Shown here one piece after another: positions 50,753 to 58,917 of a stretch of 64,000 nt of DNA; position 1 is the first letter of the stretch; the number at the start of each line of letters is the position of its first letter. Source of the DNA: WHSW01 sp963749365 (GTDB lineage: Bacteria > Actinomycetota > Thermoleophilia > Solirubrobacterales > 70-9); assembly GCA_963749365.1 (NCBI GenBank), contig CAVVME010000003.1:1240001-1304000 (forward strand), in the 5' to 3' direction. A program made the position numbers and the translations under genes. Below the pieces are notes generated by a model. It ran no database searches. It was not told the DNA's origin and was given only the letters and a program-made list of their open reading frames with translations.

Positions 50753-51453
50753 CGCGGACGCTCCGCGGCCCTCTTCGACCGCTCGATCAGGCGCTCGATC
50801 GAGCGCTCCAGGCGCGCCGGCTCGAGCTCCTCGACTCCGATCAGCGCCTCGCTCAGGATCCCGCCCGGGAGCACGTAGGCGACGGTCGGGCAGACCCCGA
50901 CGTTGTAGAGGTTGGAGACAGCCCCGTCGCGGTCCCAACCGACCGGCAAGGTCCAGCCTCGCTCGCGGACCAGCTCGACGAGCTGCTCGCGGTCGCCGCG
51001 GACGGCCAGCGAGAGGAAGTTGACCTCGCCGCGATAATCGCGCGCGGCGCCGTCGACGGAATCCTGGGTCGGTGGGCAGTCGTCGGGGTCCGTGAACCAG
51101 AACGAGATCACGAGCGGCCTGTCGAACAGGTCGCAGACCCTGATCACGTGCGGGAGGTCGACCGCGCAGGCGGCTGTCCTGCGGGCGTCGGCTGGACAGG
51201 GCCGCTCGGAGGTCTCGCAGCCGTTCTGAAACACGTTCGCATCCGCGTCGGCGCCGCCGATCAGCTCCGGGACCGCGAACTCCGCCAACTTGGTGCCCGT
51301 CTCCGCGGCGCCGGCCCCGAGCACGCCACCCTCCTCGCTGCGGAAGGTGTCGAAGGCGGCGATCGCGATCAGCGCCAGGAACGCGATCCCGACGAACACC
51401 GAGTAGCGGCTCGGCGGCCGCAGGCCCCCGGAGCGCTCGCCGCCGTCGCTCAT
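50749..51453 (-). CDS. Membrane-anchored TlpA-like protein with altered active site
   Basis: A 234-residue protein. A single N-terminal helix (residues about 16-36) anchors an exported thioredoxin-like domain. The segment PLVISFWFTDPDDCPPT takes the place of the usual FWATWCPPC. Only Cys126 is kept, and the second Cys position is Thr129, so a normal dithiol-disulfide reaction is not possible. Extra Cys residues (79, 86, 96, 107) lie before the domain. A YNVGVCPTVAYVLPGG segment near 190 is the cis-Pro loop. ATG overlaps the RND stop. It may be a redox-inactive or mono-thiol variant that helps the RND protein. Confidence 0.8.
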   Translation of the reverse strand: MSDGGERSGGLRPPSRYSVFVGIAFLALIAIAAFDTFRSEEGGVLGAGAAETGTKLAEFAVPELIGGADADANVFQNGCETSERPCPADARRTAACAVDLPHVIRVCDLFDRPLVISFWFTDPDDCPPTQDSVDGAARDYRGEVNFLSLAVRGDREQLVELVRERGWTLPVGWDRDGAVSNLYNVGVCPTVAYVLPGGILSEALIGVEELEPARLERSIERLIERSKRAAERPR

Positions 51454-54089
51454 CCGGGATCGACCGCGGCCCGAACCCCGTCACGGGCACCGAACGGGGC
51501 GAAGCCGCTCTCCGCCCAGACGAGCGCGGCCGGGAGGACGAGCAGCACGCCGGCGAGCGCGATCGAGAGGTCGAGCACCGTGACGATGCCGAAGTCCCGC
51601 AGCATCCGGATGTCGGTCGCGATCAGCGCCGCGAAGCCGGCGACCGCGGTCAATCCGGAAGCGACGACCGCCGTCCCGGTGCGGGCGTAGGTGCGTCGCA
51701 GCGCCTCGCCGACCGTCGCCTCGCCTCGCCGCTCCTCCTCGAAGCGAGCCGCGATCAGAACGCTGAACTCGGTCGCGATCGCGATCACCAGCGCCCCCAG
51801 GGTCGCTGACATCGGGTTCAGCGGGACCCCGGTGATCGCGAGGCCGAGCGCCGACCATCCGGTCGCGAGGGCGATCGGGATCAGCGGCACGAGGGCCCTG
51901 CGCAACGAGCGGTAGATCGCCAGCAGGGCGAGCGCGACCGCGACCAGCCCGGCGAGAGTCAGCAGGTAGCGGTCCTGCTCGAGCGCCGAGTTCGCGTCGG
52001 CGACGAGCACCGGCAGGCCGACAACATCGGCGCTCACGCCTGCGGGCGGGTCCTGCGCGGTCCCGGGCGGATCGATCTCCGCCCGGATCGAGTCGATCAG
52101 GCGCTTTTGCTCGTCGAACGGCATCACCTTGATCCCGAACGAGATCACCGCCGTGTCACCGATCGCGCCGCTGCCCGGATCGACGCTGACGACCGCCTGC
52201 GAGAAGTACGGCGGCAGCAGCGAGAGCACCCGCCGCACCCGGGCCCTGGTCAGCTCGCGGTCGCCGAACAGGTCGGGCAGCGCGATCGAGGGGCAGAGCT
52301 CGGTCCGCTGATCGACACAGGCCTCCGAGTCGCTGCCGAATCCGGCACGGTCGAGCACCCGCCGCTTGTAGGAGCGCATCCACGCGACCAGCTCGGGATC
52401 GCTGACGTCGGGGGCGCTGACGGTGACATCGATCTCGCCCGAGACCCCCGTTGCAGCCTGAAGCTCGTCGACGCTGCGTAGTTCGGCGAGATCGCGGGGG
52501 ACGAGCTCGCGGATGTCGGAGACGACCTCGGTCCGGGTCCCGGCCGCCCAGCCGATCGCCGCCAGGACCAGGGCCCCGAGCAGGATCCGGCCCGGGGCCG
52601 CGACCGCGACCGCCAGCGCCCGTCGCCCGAGCCTGCCGATCCGCACCCCCGCCCACGTCCGCGACTCCGCCAGCGGGGAGCGGTGGACGCCGAGCGAGCG
52701 CCGAGCGCCGAGCGCCGAGCGCCGAGCGCCGCCGGTCAGCGACAGTCCCGCAAGCCCAACGGTAAGCGCCAGGAAGAACGCCACCACGATCCCCACCAGG
52801 AGCAGGAGGCCGAATCCACGCACCATCGGGATCGGCGATAGCAGCAGCACGGCGAAGCCCGCCGCCGTGGCGACGGCGGCGGTCGCGATCACCGGGCCGC
52901 CCCGGGCCGCCGCCTCGACCGCCGCCCGCGGTGGCGAGGAGCCGAGGGCGCGCGCCTCGGCGAAGCGCGCCTGAAACTGGATCGCGTAATCGACCGCGAG
53001 CCCGATCAGGATCGGGAGCACAGCCAACGAAGCCATCGTCAGCGAGCCGCCGATCGCCGCCAGGCACCCGAACAGGATCGCCACCGCCGCGAGCGCGATC
53101 GCGAGTGGCAGCAGCCGCACCGGGGGCCCGAAGATCAACGCCAGGACCGCCGCCATGACCGCGACCGCGACCGCGAGCAGGACGAAGATCTCGCCGGAGA
53201 GCGTCTCCGCGAGGCCCTCGACGACGACCGGGACGCCACTGACCACGTACTCGGCGTCGGGGATCGCGAACGCCGGGTCGGCGACCGCGCCGCGGATCAG
53301 CTCGATCGCCTCACGGCGCTCGGTCTCGCTCAGGTCGGGGCGCAAGCGAACCGAGATCAGCACCGACTCGGAGCTCGGGAACAGGTACGAGAAGCGCGCC
53401 TTGGGCTCGCCGGGACGATCCGGGTCGAAGACGACCGGGGCGACGAAGTTGGGATCCCCGATGCTCGGCAGGCCGGTCTGGCCGTAGCGCGCGGCGAGCC
53501 CGGCGAGCCGGCTCCAGAACGCGGCCGTCACCCGTTCCGAGGCCGCCTGCGCGGCGGCGCGCTGGGCGTCGACCGCCAACCCCCGACGAGCGGCCTCGCG
53601 GCGGGCGGCCTCGCCCGCGGCGCGCGCCTGGCGCAGCACGGCTCCCGCCTCGGTGCTGAGCAGACGCCCGGCCTGCTGGGCGAACTGGTCGAGGAAGGTC
53701 GCCGGGCCGTAGACGACGCGGGCCGGGCGCTCGGCGGCCAGCTCGGCGCACGGCTCGGGAACCGGCTGCGCGCCGGCGGTCCCAGCGGTCGCGTTGCCCG
53801 CCAGGCAGGTCTCCAGCGACAGCAGCGTGGTCAGGTCCGAGCTCAGGACGAGCTGCTCGAGCTCCCCTTTGACCAGGACCACGACCGCGTCGTCGCCGAA
53901 GTCTCGCTTGAACTCCTCGGTGCCGACGAACGCCGCCGAATCGCGGTCGACGAGCTGGTCGGTGCCCGCGTCCGCCTCGAGCCGCAGCGCCAGGATCGCC
54001 GCCACCAGCACCACCAGTGCCGCGGCCGCAAGCACCGGCCCCGGCCGCTCCACGCACCGCGCCGCGATCCGTGCGAGCAGATCCCTCAT
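51450..54089 (-). CDS. MMPL/RND-family transporter
   Basis: An 879-residue membrane transporter with 12 expected helices in two halves, each with a large periplasmic loop. The first TM segment lies at 19-37. The TM4-6 block begins FVLLAVAVAVMAAVLALIF, followed by a LLPIA/ILFG run and GLAVDYAIQFQARFAEAR with the family Asp; the second half repeats it as IAIATEFSVLIAARFEEERR. The lipid exporters HpnN and MmpL are relatives. The linker between halves contains a heptanucleotide tandem repeat. It follows the MlaF gene by 42 bp on the same strand and may move lipids. Confidence 0.9.
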   Translation of the reverse strand: MRDLLARIAARCVERPGPVLAAAALVVLVAAILALRLEADAGTDQLVDRDSAAFVGTEEFKRDFGDDAVVVLVKGELEQLVLSSDLTTLLSLETCLAGNATAGTAGAQPVPEPCAELAAERPARVVYGPATFLDQFAQQAGRLLSTEAGAVLRQARAAGEAARREAARRGLAVDAQRAAAQAASERVTAAFWSRLAGLAARYGQTGLPSIGDPNFVAPVVFDPDRPGEPKARFSYLFPSSESVLISVRLRPDLSETERREAIELIRGAVADPAFAIPDAEYVVSGVPVVVEGLAETLSGEIFVLLAVAVAVMAAVLALIFGPPVRLLPLAIALAAVAILFGCLAAIGGSLTMASLAVLPILIGLAVDYAIQFQARFAEARALGSSPPRAAVEAAARGGPVIATAAVATAAGFAVLLLSPIPMVRGFGLLLLVGIVVAFFLALTVGLAGLSLTGGARRSALGARRSLGVHRSPLAESRTWAGVRIGRLGRRALAVAVAAPGRILLGALVLAAIGWAAGTRTEVVSDIRELVPRDLAELRSVDELQAATGVSGEIDVTVSAPDVSDPELVAWMRSYKRRVLDRAGFGSDSEACVDQRTELCPSIALPDLFGDRELTRARVRRVLSLLPPYFSQAVVSVDPGSGAIGDTAVISFGIKVMPFDEQKRLIDSIRAEIDPPGTAQDPPAGVSADVVGLPVLVADANSALEQDRYLLTLAGLVAVALALLAIYRSLRRALVPLIPIALATGWSALGLAITGVPLNPMSATLGALVIAIATEFSVLIAARFEEERRGEATVGEALRRTYARTGTAVVASGLTAVAGFAALIATDIRMLRDFGIVTVLDLSIALAGVLLVLPAALVWAESGFAPFGARDGVRAAVDPG
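52696..52730. repeat. Five-copy heptanucleotide tandem repeat (GAGCGCC) in the RND gene
   Basis: GAGCGCC occurs five times in exact tandem. Because 7 is not a multiple of 3, one or two copies gained or lost would shift the reading frame of the RND gene. On the minus strand it encodes a repeating ARRSALG, in a cytoplasmic linker that tolerates change. Confidence 0.85.
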
Positions 54090-54131
54090 CTGATCAAGAC
54101 TAGAGCGGCGCGAGACGCCGCCAGTGGTTGT

Positions 54132-55145
54132 CTAGTCCATCGCCAGGGGTCCGACCGTCTGGGCGTTCAGGAACTGCGAGACGAACTCGTTCTCGGAGTT
54201 GAACAGCTCCTCCGAGGGCCCGGACTCGACGATCCGGCCCTTCCAGAGGACGGCGATGAAGTCGGCGATCCGGCGCGCCGTCCCGAGGTCGTGGCTGATC
54301 ACCAGATAGCAGCCGCCGTTCTCCTCGTGCACCTCGCGGATCAGCTCGCAGAGCAGCGCGGTGCGAACCGGGTCGAGGCCGGAGTCGGGCTCGTCGAACA
54401 TGACGATGTCGGGGTCGAGGACCAGCGCCCGGGCGAACCCGGCGCGCTTGCGCATCCCGCCCGAGAGCTCGTTCGGCATCTTGTCCATCGCCTCGGCGAG
54501 GCCGACCTCGCGCAGCCGGCGATTGACGATCTCGCCGATCTCCTCCTCGCCCTTGTCGGTGTGCTGGCGCAGGGGGAAGGCGGTGTTGTCGAACACGTTC
54601 ATCGAGCCGAACAGAGCCCCGTCCTGGAACAGCAGGCCGAACTTCTTGCGCATGTCGAAGAGCTGGTCGTCGGTCATCGCGGGGACCGACTCGCCGTGCA
54701 CGAGCACGTCGCCGGAGTCGGGGTAGAGCAGCCCGACGATGTGCTTGATCAGGACGCTCTTCCCGGTCCCCGACGGGCCCAGCACCATCGAGATCTGGTC
54801 GTCCGGGAGGCCGAGGTTGAGGCCGTTGAGGATCCTGGCGCGACCGAACTGCTTGACGACGTCGATGATCTCGATCGCGTCCACGCCCCCGTGATCGCGC
54901 TTGCGTCCCGTGTGCCAGCGGTAGGGGTCCGACTCGCGCGAGTCGACGCCGGGGATCGAGTAGTCGCGATGCAGGTTGCCGAGCTCGGGCACAGACTCCT
55001 CGTAGGCGCCGCCGGGATCGCCGCCGACCTGGTCGGCGAAGCTCTCCTGCTCGCGGGCGATCTCCTCGACCGCCGGCGGACCTGCCTCGGGCGGGTCGAC
55101 CGGCTCCTCGGTCGGGTAGTCCGGATTACGGGGCTGCTCGCTCAA
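54132..55145 (-). CDS. mlaF: Mla/Mce-type ABC transporter ATPase
   Basis: A 337-residue ATPase of the MlaF/MceG/Ttg2A type. The Walker A motif is GPSGTGKSV, the signature LSGGMRKR, and Walker B is IVMFDEPDSGLDP with a YLVISHD switch. The first 90 residues are an unusual acidic extension (YPTEEPVDPPEAGPP and a DRPYRW-like segment) before the ATPase core. It drives lipid movement with the two MlaE permeases beside it. The following RND gene begins 42 bp on. Confidence 0.92.
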   Translation of the reverse strand: MSEQPRNPDYPTEEPVDPPEAGPPAVEEIAREQESFADQVGGDPGGAYEESVPELGNLHRDYSIPGVDSRESDPYRWHTGRKRDHGGVDAIEIIDVVKQFGRARILNGLNLGLPDDQISMVLGPSGTGKSVLIKHIVGLLYPDSGDVLVHGESVPAMTDDQLFDMRKKFGLLFQDGALFGSMNVFDNTAFPLRQHTDKGEEEIGEIVNRRLREVGLAEAMDKMPNELSGGMRKRAGFARALVLDPDIVMFDEPDSGLDPVRTALLCELIREVHEENGGCYLVISHDLGTARRIADFIAVLWKGRIVESGPSEELFNSENEFVSQFLNAQTVGPLAMD

Positions 55146-55178
55146 ATCGCGTACTCCTCCCTCTGCTCTCGGTTCGTC

Positions 55179-55973
55179 TCAGCCGCCGATCGGCGCTCGC
55201 GGATTGGCTCCCCAGAAGACCAGCGTGCCCATCATCCCGATCACGTGCACGAGGACGATGTTGAGCACCATCGACTTCGCCGTCGCGGTGCCGACCCCGA
55301 CCGGGCCGCCGGAGGCCGTGTAGCCGTAGTAGCAGCCGACGAGCACGATCGCCGTCGCCATGAACATCGCCTTGATCAGGCTGAATAAGAGATCGGGCGG
55401 GTTCTGGAACATCCAGAAGATGAGGAAGAAGCCGCCGGCCGAGACCTCGCCGATCTGCTGGACGACGGCCAGATAGGAGGCGAGGTATCCGACCCCGATC
55501 GCGGCCAGGTACATGAACGGCAGCGTCATCCACGCCCCGAGCAACCGGGTGCCGCAGAGGAAGATCATCGGGTTGACGCCCATCACCTCGAGCGCGTCGA
55601 TCTCGTCGGAGATCCGCATCGCGCCCAGCTCGGCGACGATCCCGGTGCCGACCTTGGCGGCCATCATGTATCCGAAGCCGTACGGAATCACCTCGCGCAG
55701 GTCGCACCAGGCCGCGAACACGCCGGCGTAGGCGGGTGCGCCGACCGAGCGGTTGAAGTAGGCGCCCTCGATCCCGCACTGGAGGCCGAGGATGAAGACC
55801 AGCCCCCAGATCACGATCGTCGAGCCGAGGACCAGGATCCCGGCCTGGCGCAGCGCCTCGCCGAAGAAGCGCAGCACCCGACCCGAGTAGACGATCCCCA
55901 GCACCCGGCCCGAGAAGCGGCCGATGTCGCCGAAGCTGGCGAGCCAGTCTCTGGGAACCGCCAACCAGTTCAT
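55179..55973 (-). CDS. mlaE: MlaE/YrbE-type ABC permease
   Basis: A 264-residue permease of the MlaE/YrbE family. The conserved loop GTGIVAELGAMRISDEIDALEVMGVNP is present at about 108-134, with an EEIDAL-like core, plus the GCYYGYTASGGPVGVG stretch near the end. In Mce loci two such permeases form a heterodimer. Its ATG overlaps the stop of the other copy, so the two are translated as a pair. It precedes mlaF by 33 bp. Confidence 0.92.
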   Translation of the reverse strand: MNWLAVPRDWLASFGDIGRFSGRVLGIVYSGRVLRFFGEALRQAGILVLGSTIVIWGLVFILGLQCGIEGAYFNRSVGAPAYAGVFAAWCDLREVIPYGFGYMMAAKVGTGIVAELGAMRISDEIDALEVMGVNPMIFLCGTRLLGAWMTLPFMYLAAIGVGYLASYLAVVQQIGEVSAGGFFLIFWMFQNPPDLLFSLIKAMFMATAIVLVGCYYGYTASGGPVGVGTATAKSMVLNIVLVHVIGMMGTLVFWGANPRAPIGG

Positions 55974-56776
55974 TTGATCACCGAGATCTCGGGGTTGGTC
56001 GCGAGCAGGGTTTGGGTGAAGACGTAGTTGAAGGCGAACACGCCGAGGAAGGCGACCACCACCCCCTGGTTGACGGCGCGGCCGACTCCCTCGGCCCCTC
56101 CGGACGCATTCATCCCGTAGTAGGAGCAGACGATCGCGATGATCGCCCCGAACATGGTCGTCTTTACGATCGATCCCCAGAGGTCGGTGACCGAGGCGTT
56201 GTTGAACAGGGTGGCGAAGAACCCGCCCAGCGGCTGGCCGTAGGCGATCTCGGCGAAGATCCCTCCCGCGATCCCGAACAGGAGCGCGTACACGTTGAGC
56301 AGCCCCGTGATCAGCATCAGGGCCAGGAACCTGGGAACGACCAGGTTCTTGATCGGGTCGACCCCGAGGACCTGGAGCGCGTCGAGCTCCTCGCGGATCT
56401 TGCGCGCGCCGAGGTCGGCGGTGATCGCGGTGCCGGCGACACCGGCGACGACGACGGCGGTGACGAGCGGCGCGAACTCGCGCACCGAGGCGAGGATGAA
56501 GAACCCGCCGAGCCGGTCGAGCGATCCGAACAGCGAGAGGAAGTTGGCTGCCTGCAGCCCCGGGGCGCCGAAGCCGAACGCGATCGTCGAGATCATCATC
56601 GGGAACCAGCTCAGCTGGAGCACGAAGAGGAACTGGGAGACGAGCTCGCCGCCGTAGGGGTACGGGGGCCGGACGGTCGCGGTCAGCGTCTTGCCGGTCA
56701 GGATCATCATGTTCCCGACCTGCTCAAACAGGGATTTGGCTGGTAGGAACGCCCTGTCGGCGGCTGATCTGACCAT
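55970..56776 (-). CDS. mlaE: MlaE/YrbE-type ABC permease, second copy
   Basis: A 268-residue paralogue of the next gene. It has GTAITADLGARKIREELDALQVLGVDPIKNLVVPRF in the conserved loop, and GMNASGGAEGVGRAVNQG near the end. The ATG at 56776 has an ideal GGGAGGAGCAG. A longer open frame upstream (to 57457) overlaps the divergent lipoprotein gene and was rejected. It is the first gene of the minus-strand operon. There is no MCE-domain protein gene beside it. Confidence 0.92.
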   Translation of the reverse strand: MVRSAADRAFLPAKSLFEQVGNMMILTGKTLTATVRPPYPYGGELVSQFLFVLQLSWFPMMISTIAFGFGAPGLQAANFLSLFGSLDRLGGFFILASVREFAPLVTAVVVAGVAGTAITADLGARKIREELDALQVLGVDPIKNLVVPRFLALMLITGLLNVYALLFGIAGGIFAEIAYGQPLGGFFATLFNNASVTDLWGSIVKTTMFGAIIAIVCSYYGMNASGGAEGVGRAVNQGVVVAFLGVFAFNYVFTQTLLATNPEISVIK

Positions 56777-56852
56777 CTGCTCCTCCCGGATGCCGGCGGC
56801 GCGCCGGTGACCCAGGCGACAGCGTATTCGATGGGCTTGACCGGCGCCAGCG

Positions 56853-57614
56853 GTGCCCGTGAGACGGGTCAGATCCGACTGCGCAGGCGAGCTCGGGTGG
56901 TATGTTCCCGGCGCCTTGGGGGAGGAGACCGCCACAAGCGTCCGCCCACCACGACGACTTCCGGGCGCGAGGGCGCGGGCGGTCGGGCTGGCGGTCGCCG
57001 CCGCCCTGCTGAGCGGGCTCTCGGCCTGCGGTGACGGCGCCCCCCGCCAGGACGCGGACGAGCCCGAAGCGGAGTTCCCGGTCGAGGTCGTCTCGGCCAA
57101 GTTCCCGGCCGAGCAGCGGCTCGCGGAGGCGACCGAGCTCGCGCTCGAGGTCGAGAACCCGGGCTCCGAGGCGATCCCGAACCTGGCGGTCACAGTGCAG
57201 ACGGGGACCGGCGAGGCCGCGGGCCCGTTCTCGGTCCGCAGCGAGCAGCCGGGGTTGTCGAGCCCCAGCCGCCCGGCCTGGATCCTCGAAAACGGCTTCC
57301 CAAAGGCGGTTCGCCCCGGCGAGCAGGACGTCGACGCGCTGCCCGGCGGCGGCTCGGGTGCCGGGCGCACGCGCACCTTCGCCTTCGGCGCGCTCGAGCC
57401 CGGCGAGCGCACCGAGCTCGTCTGGCGAGTGACCCCGGTCGAGGCCGGCGTGTACACGGTCGCCTATGAGGTCGCAGCGGGCCTCGGTGGCAAGGCGACA
57501 GCGGTGAGCGAGGGCGGCGGACCGGTCGACGGCGAGTTCGAGGTCACGATCAGCGACGAGGTGCCGCGGATCGAGGTCGACGGCTCCGGCAACGTCGTGA
57601 TCGAGGACGGGTGA
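56853..57614 (+). CDS. Putative lipoprotein with beta-sandwich domain
   Basis: The frame encodes 253 residues from GTG 56853; the true start is uncertain because TTG at 56916 is also in frame and neither has a good ribosome-binding site. A lipoprotein signal is visible as AVGLAVAAALLSGLSAC (lipobox Cys59 counted from the longer start). The mature domain has TELALEVENPGSEAIPNLAVTVQTG, a Gly-rich middle loop and LVWRVTPVEAGVYTVAYEV, which suggests a CARDB/DUF11-like fold. Divergent from the Mla operon across 76 bp. No precise family. It may be an accessory surface protein. Confidence 0.72.
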   Translation: MPVRRVRSDCAGELGWYVPGALGEETATSVRPPRRLPGARARAVGLAVAAALLSGLSACGDGAPRQDADEPEAEFPVEVVSAKFPAEQRLAEATELALEVENPGSEAIPNLAVTVQTGTGEAAGPFSVRSEQPGLSSPSRPAWILENGFPKAVRPGEQDVDALPGGGSGAGRTRTFAFGALEPGERTELVWRVTPVEAGVYTVAYEVAAGLGGKATAVSEGGGPVDGEFEVTISDEVPRIEVDGSGNVVIEDG

Positions 57615-57624
57615 GAAGCCGCGC

Positions 57625-57655
57625 TTGATCCGGGATTAAGGAGCTGCGCTATCAA
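57625..57655 (+). promoter_or_regulatory. Possible promoter for the PQQ-dehydrogenase-like cluster
   Basis: TTGATC (57625-57630) and TATCAA (57650-57655) lie 19 bp apart. Transcription would begin within a few bases of the GTG at 57664, so the message may be leaderless. The match is only fair. Confidence 0.3.
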
Positions 57656-57663
57656 TACCGCCC

Positions 57664-58887
57664 GTGTCGCGCCTGCCTGCACTGATCGTCTCCCTCGCCC
57701 TCGTCGCAGTGGGGGCCGGCTGCGGTGACGACGAGGACACCAGGACCGCCTCCACCCCGCCTCCGTCCGGGAACGGCGGCGGCAAGCCCCCGGTCGGGGA
57801 CGGCGAGGGCGGCGTGGTGCTCGAGGAGCTGGGGGAGTTCGACCAGCCGCTCTACGTGACCCAACCGCTCAGCGGCGACCCCGATCACGTCTACGTGGTC
57901 GAGAAGTGCGGCACGGTGCAGCGGGTGCCGATCGGCGGCGGCGGCGCGGAGCTCTTCCTCGACATCTCCGACCAAACGAGCTGCGAGGGCAGCGAGCAGG
58001 GCCTGCTCTCGATCGCCTTCGCTCCCGACTACGAGCGCTCGGGCCTGCTCTACGCCGACTACACCGACTCCGAGGGCGACTCGCACGTGGTCGAGTTCAG
58101 CGCCGATGGCTCGGGCGAGAGCGCCGACCCCAAGAGCGCCCGCGAGGTGATGTTCGTCGACCAGCCCTATGAGAACCACAACGGCGGGCTGGTCCTGTTC
58201 GGGCCCGATCGGCAGCTCTACATCGGCTTCGGGGATGGCGGCTCGGCCGACGATCCCGAGCGCCGCGGACAGGACCTCTCGACCCAGCTCGGGAAGATCC
58301 TGCGAATCGATCCACGCGAGTCCGGCGGCGAGCCCTACAGCGTCCCCGGGGACAACCCGTTCGCCGGCGAGCCCGGGGCGCTGCCCGAGATCGCGATCAA
58401 CGGGATGCGGAACCCGTGGCGCTTCTCGTTCGACCGCGAGACCGATGCACTGTGGATCGGTGACGTGGGGCAGGACTCGCTCGAGGAGATCGACTCCGCC
58501 ACCTTCGATCAGATCACCGAACAGCCCGGGCTCAACTTCGGCTGGTCGGCATACGAGGGCAGCGAGCGGTTCAACGAGGACCAGGAGGCGCCGGGCGCGT
58601 TGCCGCCGACGTTGGAGTACGGGCGCGACGGGGGGTGCTCGGTGACCGGTGGCTACGTGGTCCGCGATCCCGAGCTCGAGACCCTCTACGGGCGCTACAT
58701 CTACGGCGACTTCTGCGAGGGCGAGCTGCGCAGCTTTGCGGCCAAGCCCGGTCAGCCCGCCCGCGACGACGTCGCGCTCGGCGTCGACGTCTCGGCACTG
58801 AGCTCGTTCGGCGAGGACGCCGACGGCCGCATCTACGCGACCTCGCTCGACGGCCCGGTCTACCGCCTCGCACAGGAAAAGCCCTAA
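57664..58887 (+). CDS. PQQ-dependent sugar-dehydrogenase-like lipoprotein (copy 1)
   Basis: A 407-residue lipoprotein with lipobox GAGC (Cys20). The beta-propeller matches the soluble glucose/aldose dehydrogenase (GSDH) family: FDQPLYVTQPL, EQGLLSIAFAPDY, NHNGGLVLFGPD (the His is the catalytic base position), NGMRNPWRFSFDRETD, IGDVGQDSLEEID, NFGWSAYEG and GGYVVRDPELETLYGRYIYGDFCEGE. PQQ binding and sugar oxidation are inferred from the fold; a non-catalytic role is possible. GTG start. First of four paralogues in this region. Confidence 0.88.
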   Translation: MSRLPALIVSLALVAVGAGCGDDEDTRTASTPPPSGNGGGKPPVGDGEGGVVLEELGEFDQPLYVTQPLSGDPDHVYVVEKCGTVQRVPIGGGGAELFLDISDQTSCEGSEQGLLSIAFAPDYERSGLLYADYTDSEGDSHVVEFSADGSGESADPKSAREVMFVDQPYENHNGGLVLFGPDRQLYIGFGDGGSADDPERRGQDLSTQLGKILRIDPRESGGEPYSVPGDNPFAGEPGALPEIAINGMRNPWRFSFDRETDALWIGDVGQDSLEEIDSATFDQITEQPGLNFGWSAYEGSERFNEDQEAPGALPPTLEYGRDGGCSVTGGYVVRDPELETLYGRYIYGDFCEGELRSFAAKPGQPARDDVALGVDVSALSSFGEDADGRIYATSLDGPVYRLAQEKP

Positions 58888-58895
58888 CAGCGCCC

Positions 58896-58910
58896 GCGGG
58901 CGAAGCCCGC
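58896..58910. other. Small hairpin between dehydrogenase copies 1 and 2
   Basis: GCGGGC-GAA-GCCCGC is a perfect six-base stem with a three-base loop, 8 bp past the copy 1 stop and 7 bp before the copy 2 start area. It could act as an intercistronic structure. Confidence 0.4.
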
Positions 58911-58917
58911 TACCGCG

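Noticed and set aside
52696..52730. A CRISPR array
   Set aside because: The repeat unit is only 7 bp with no spacers. It is a simple tandem repeat in coding sequence.
55970..57457. A longer start for the second MlaE gene
   Set aside because: It would run over the divergent lipoprotein gene. The ATG at 56776 has a near-perfect ribosome-binding site and matches the family start.
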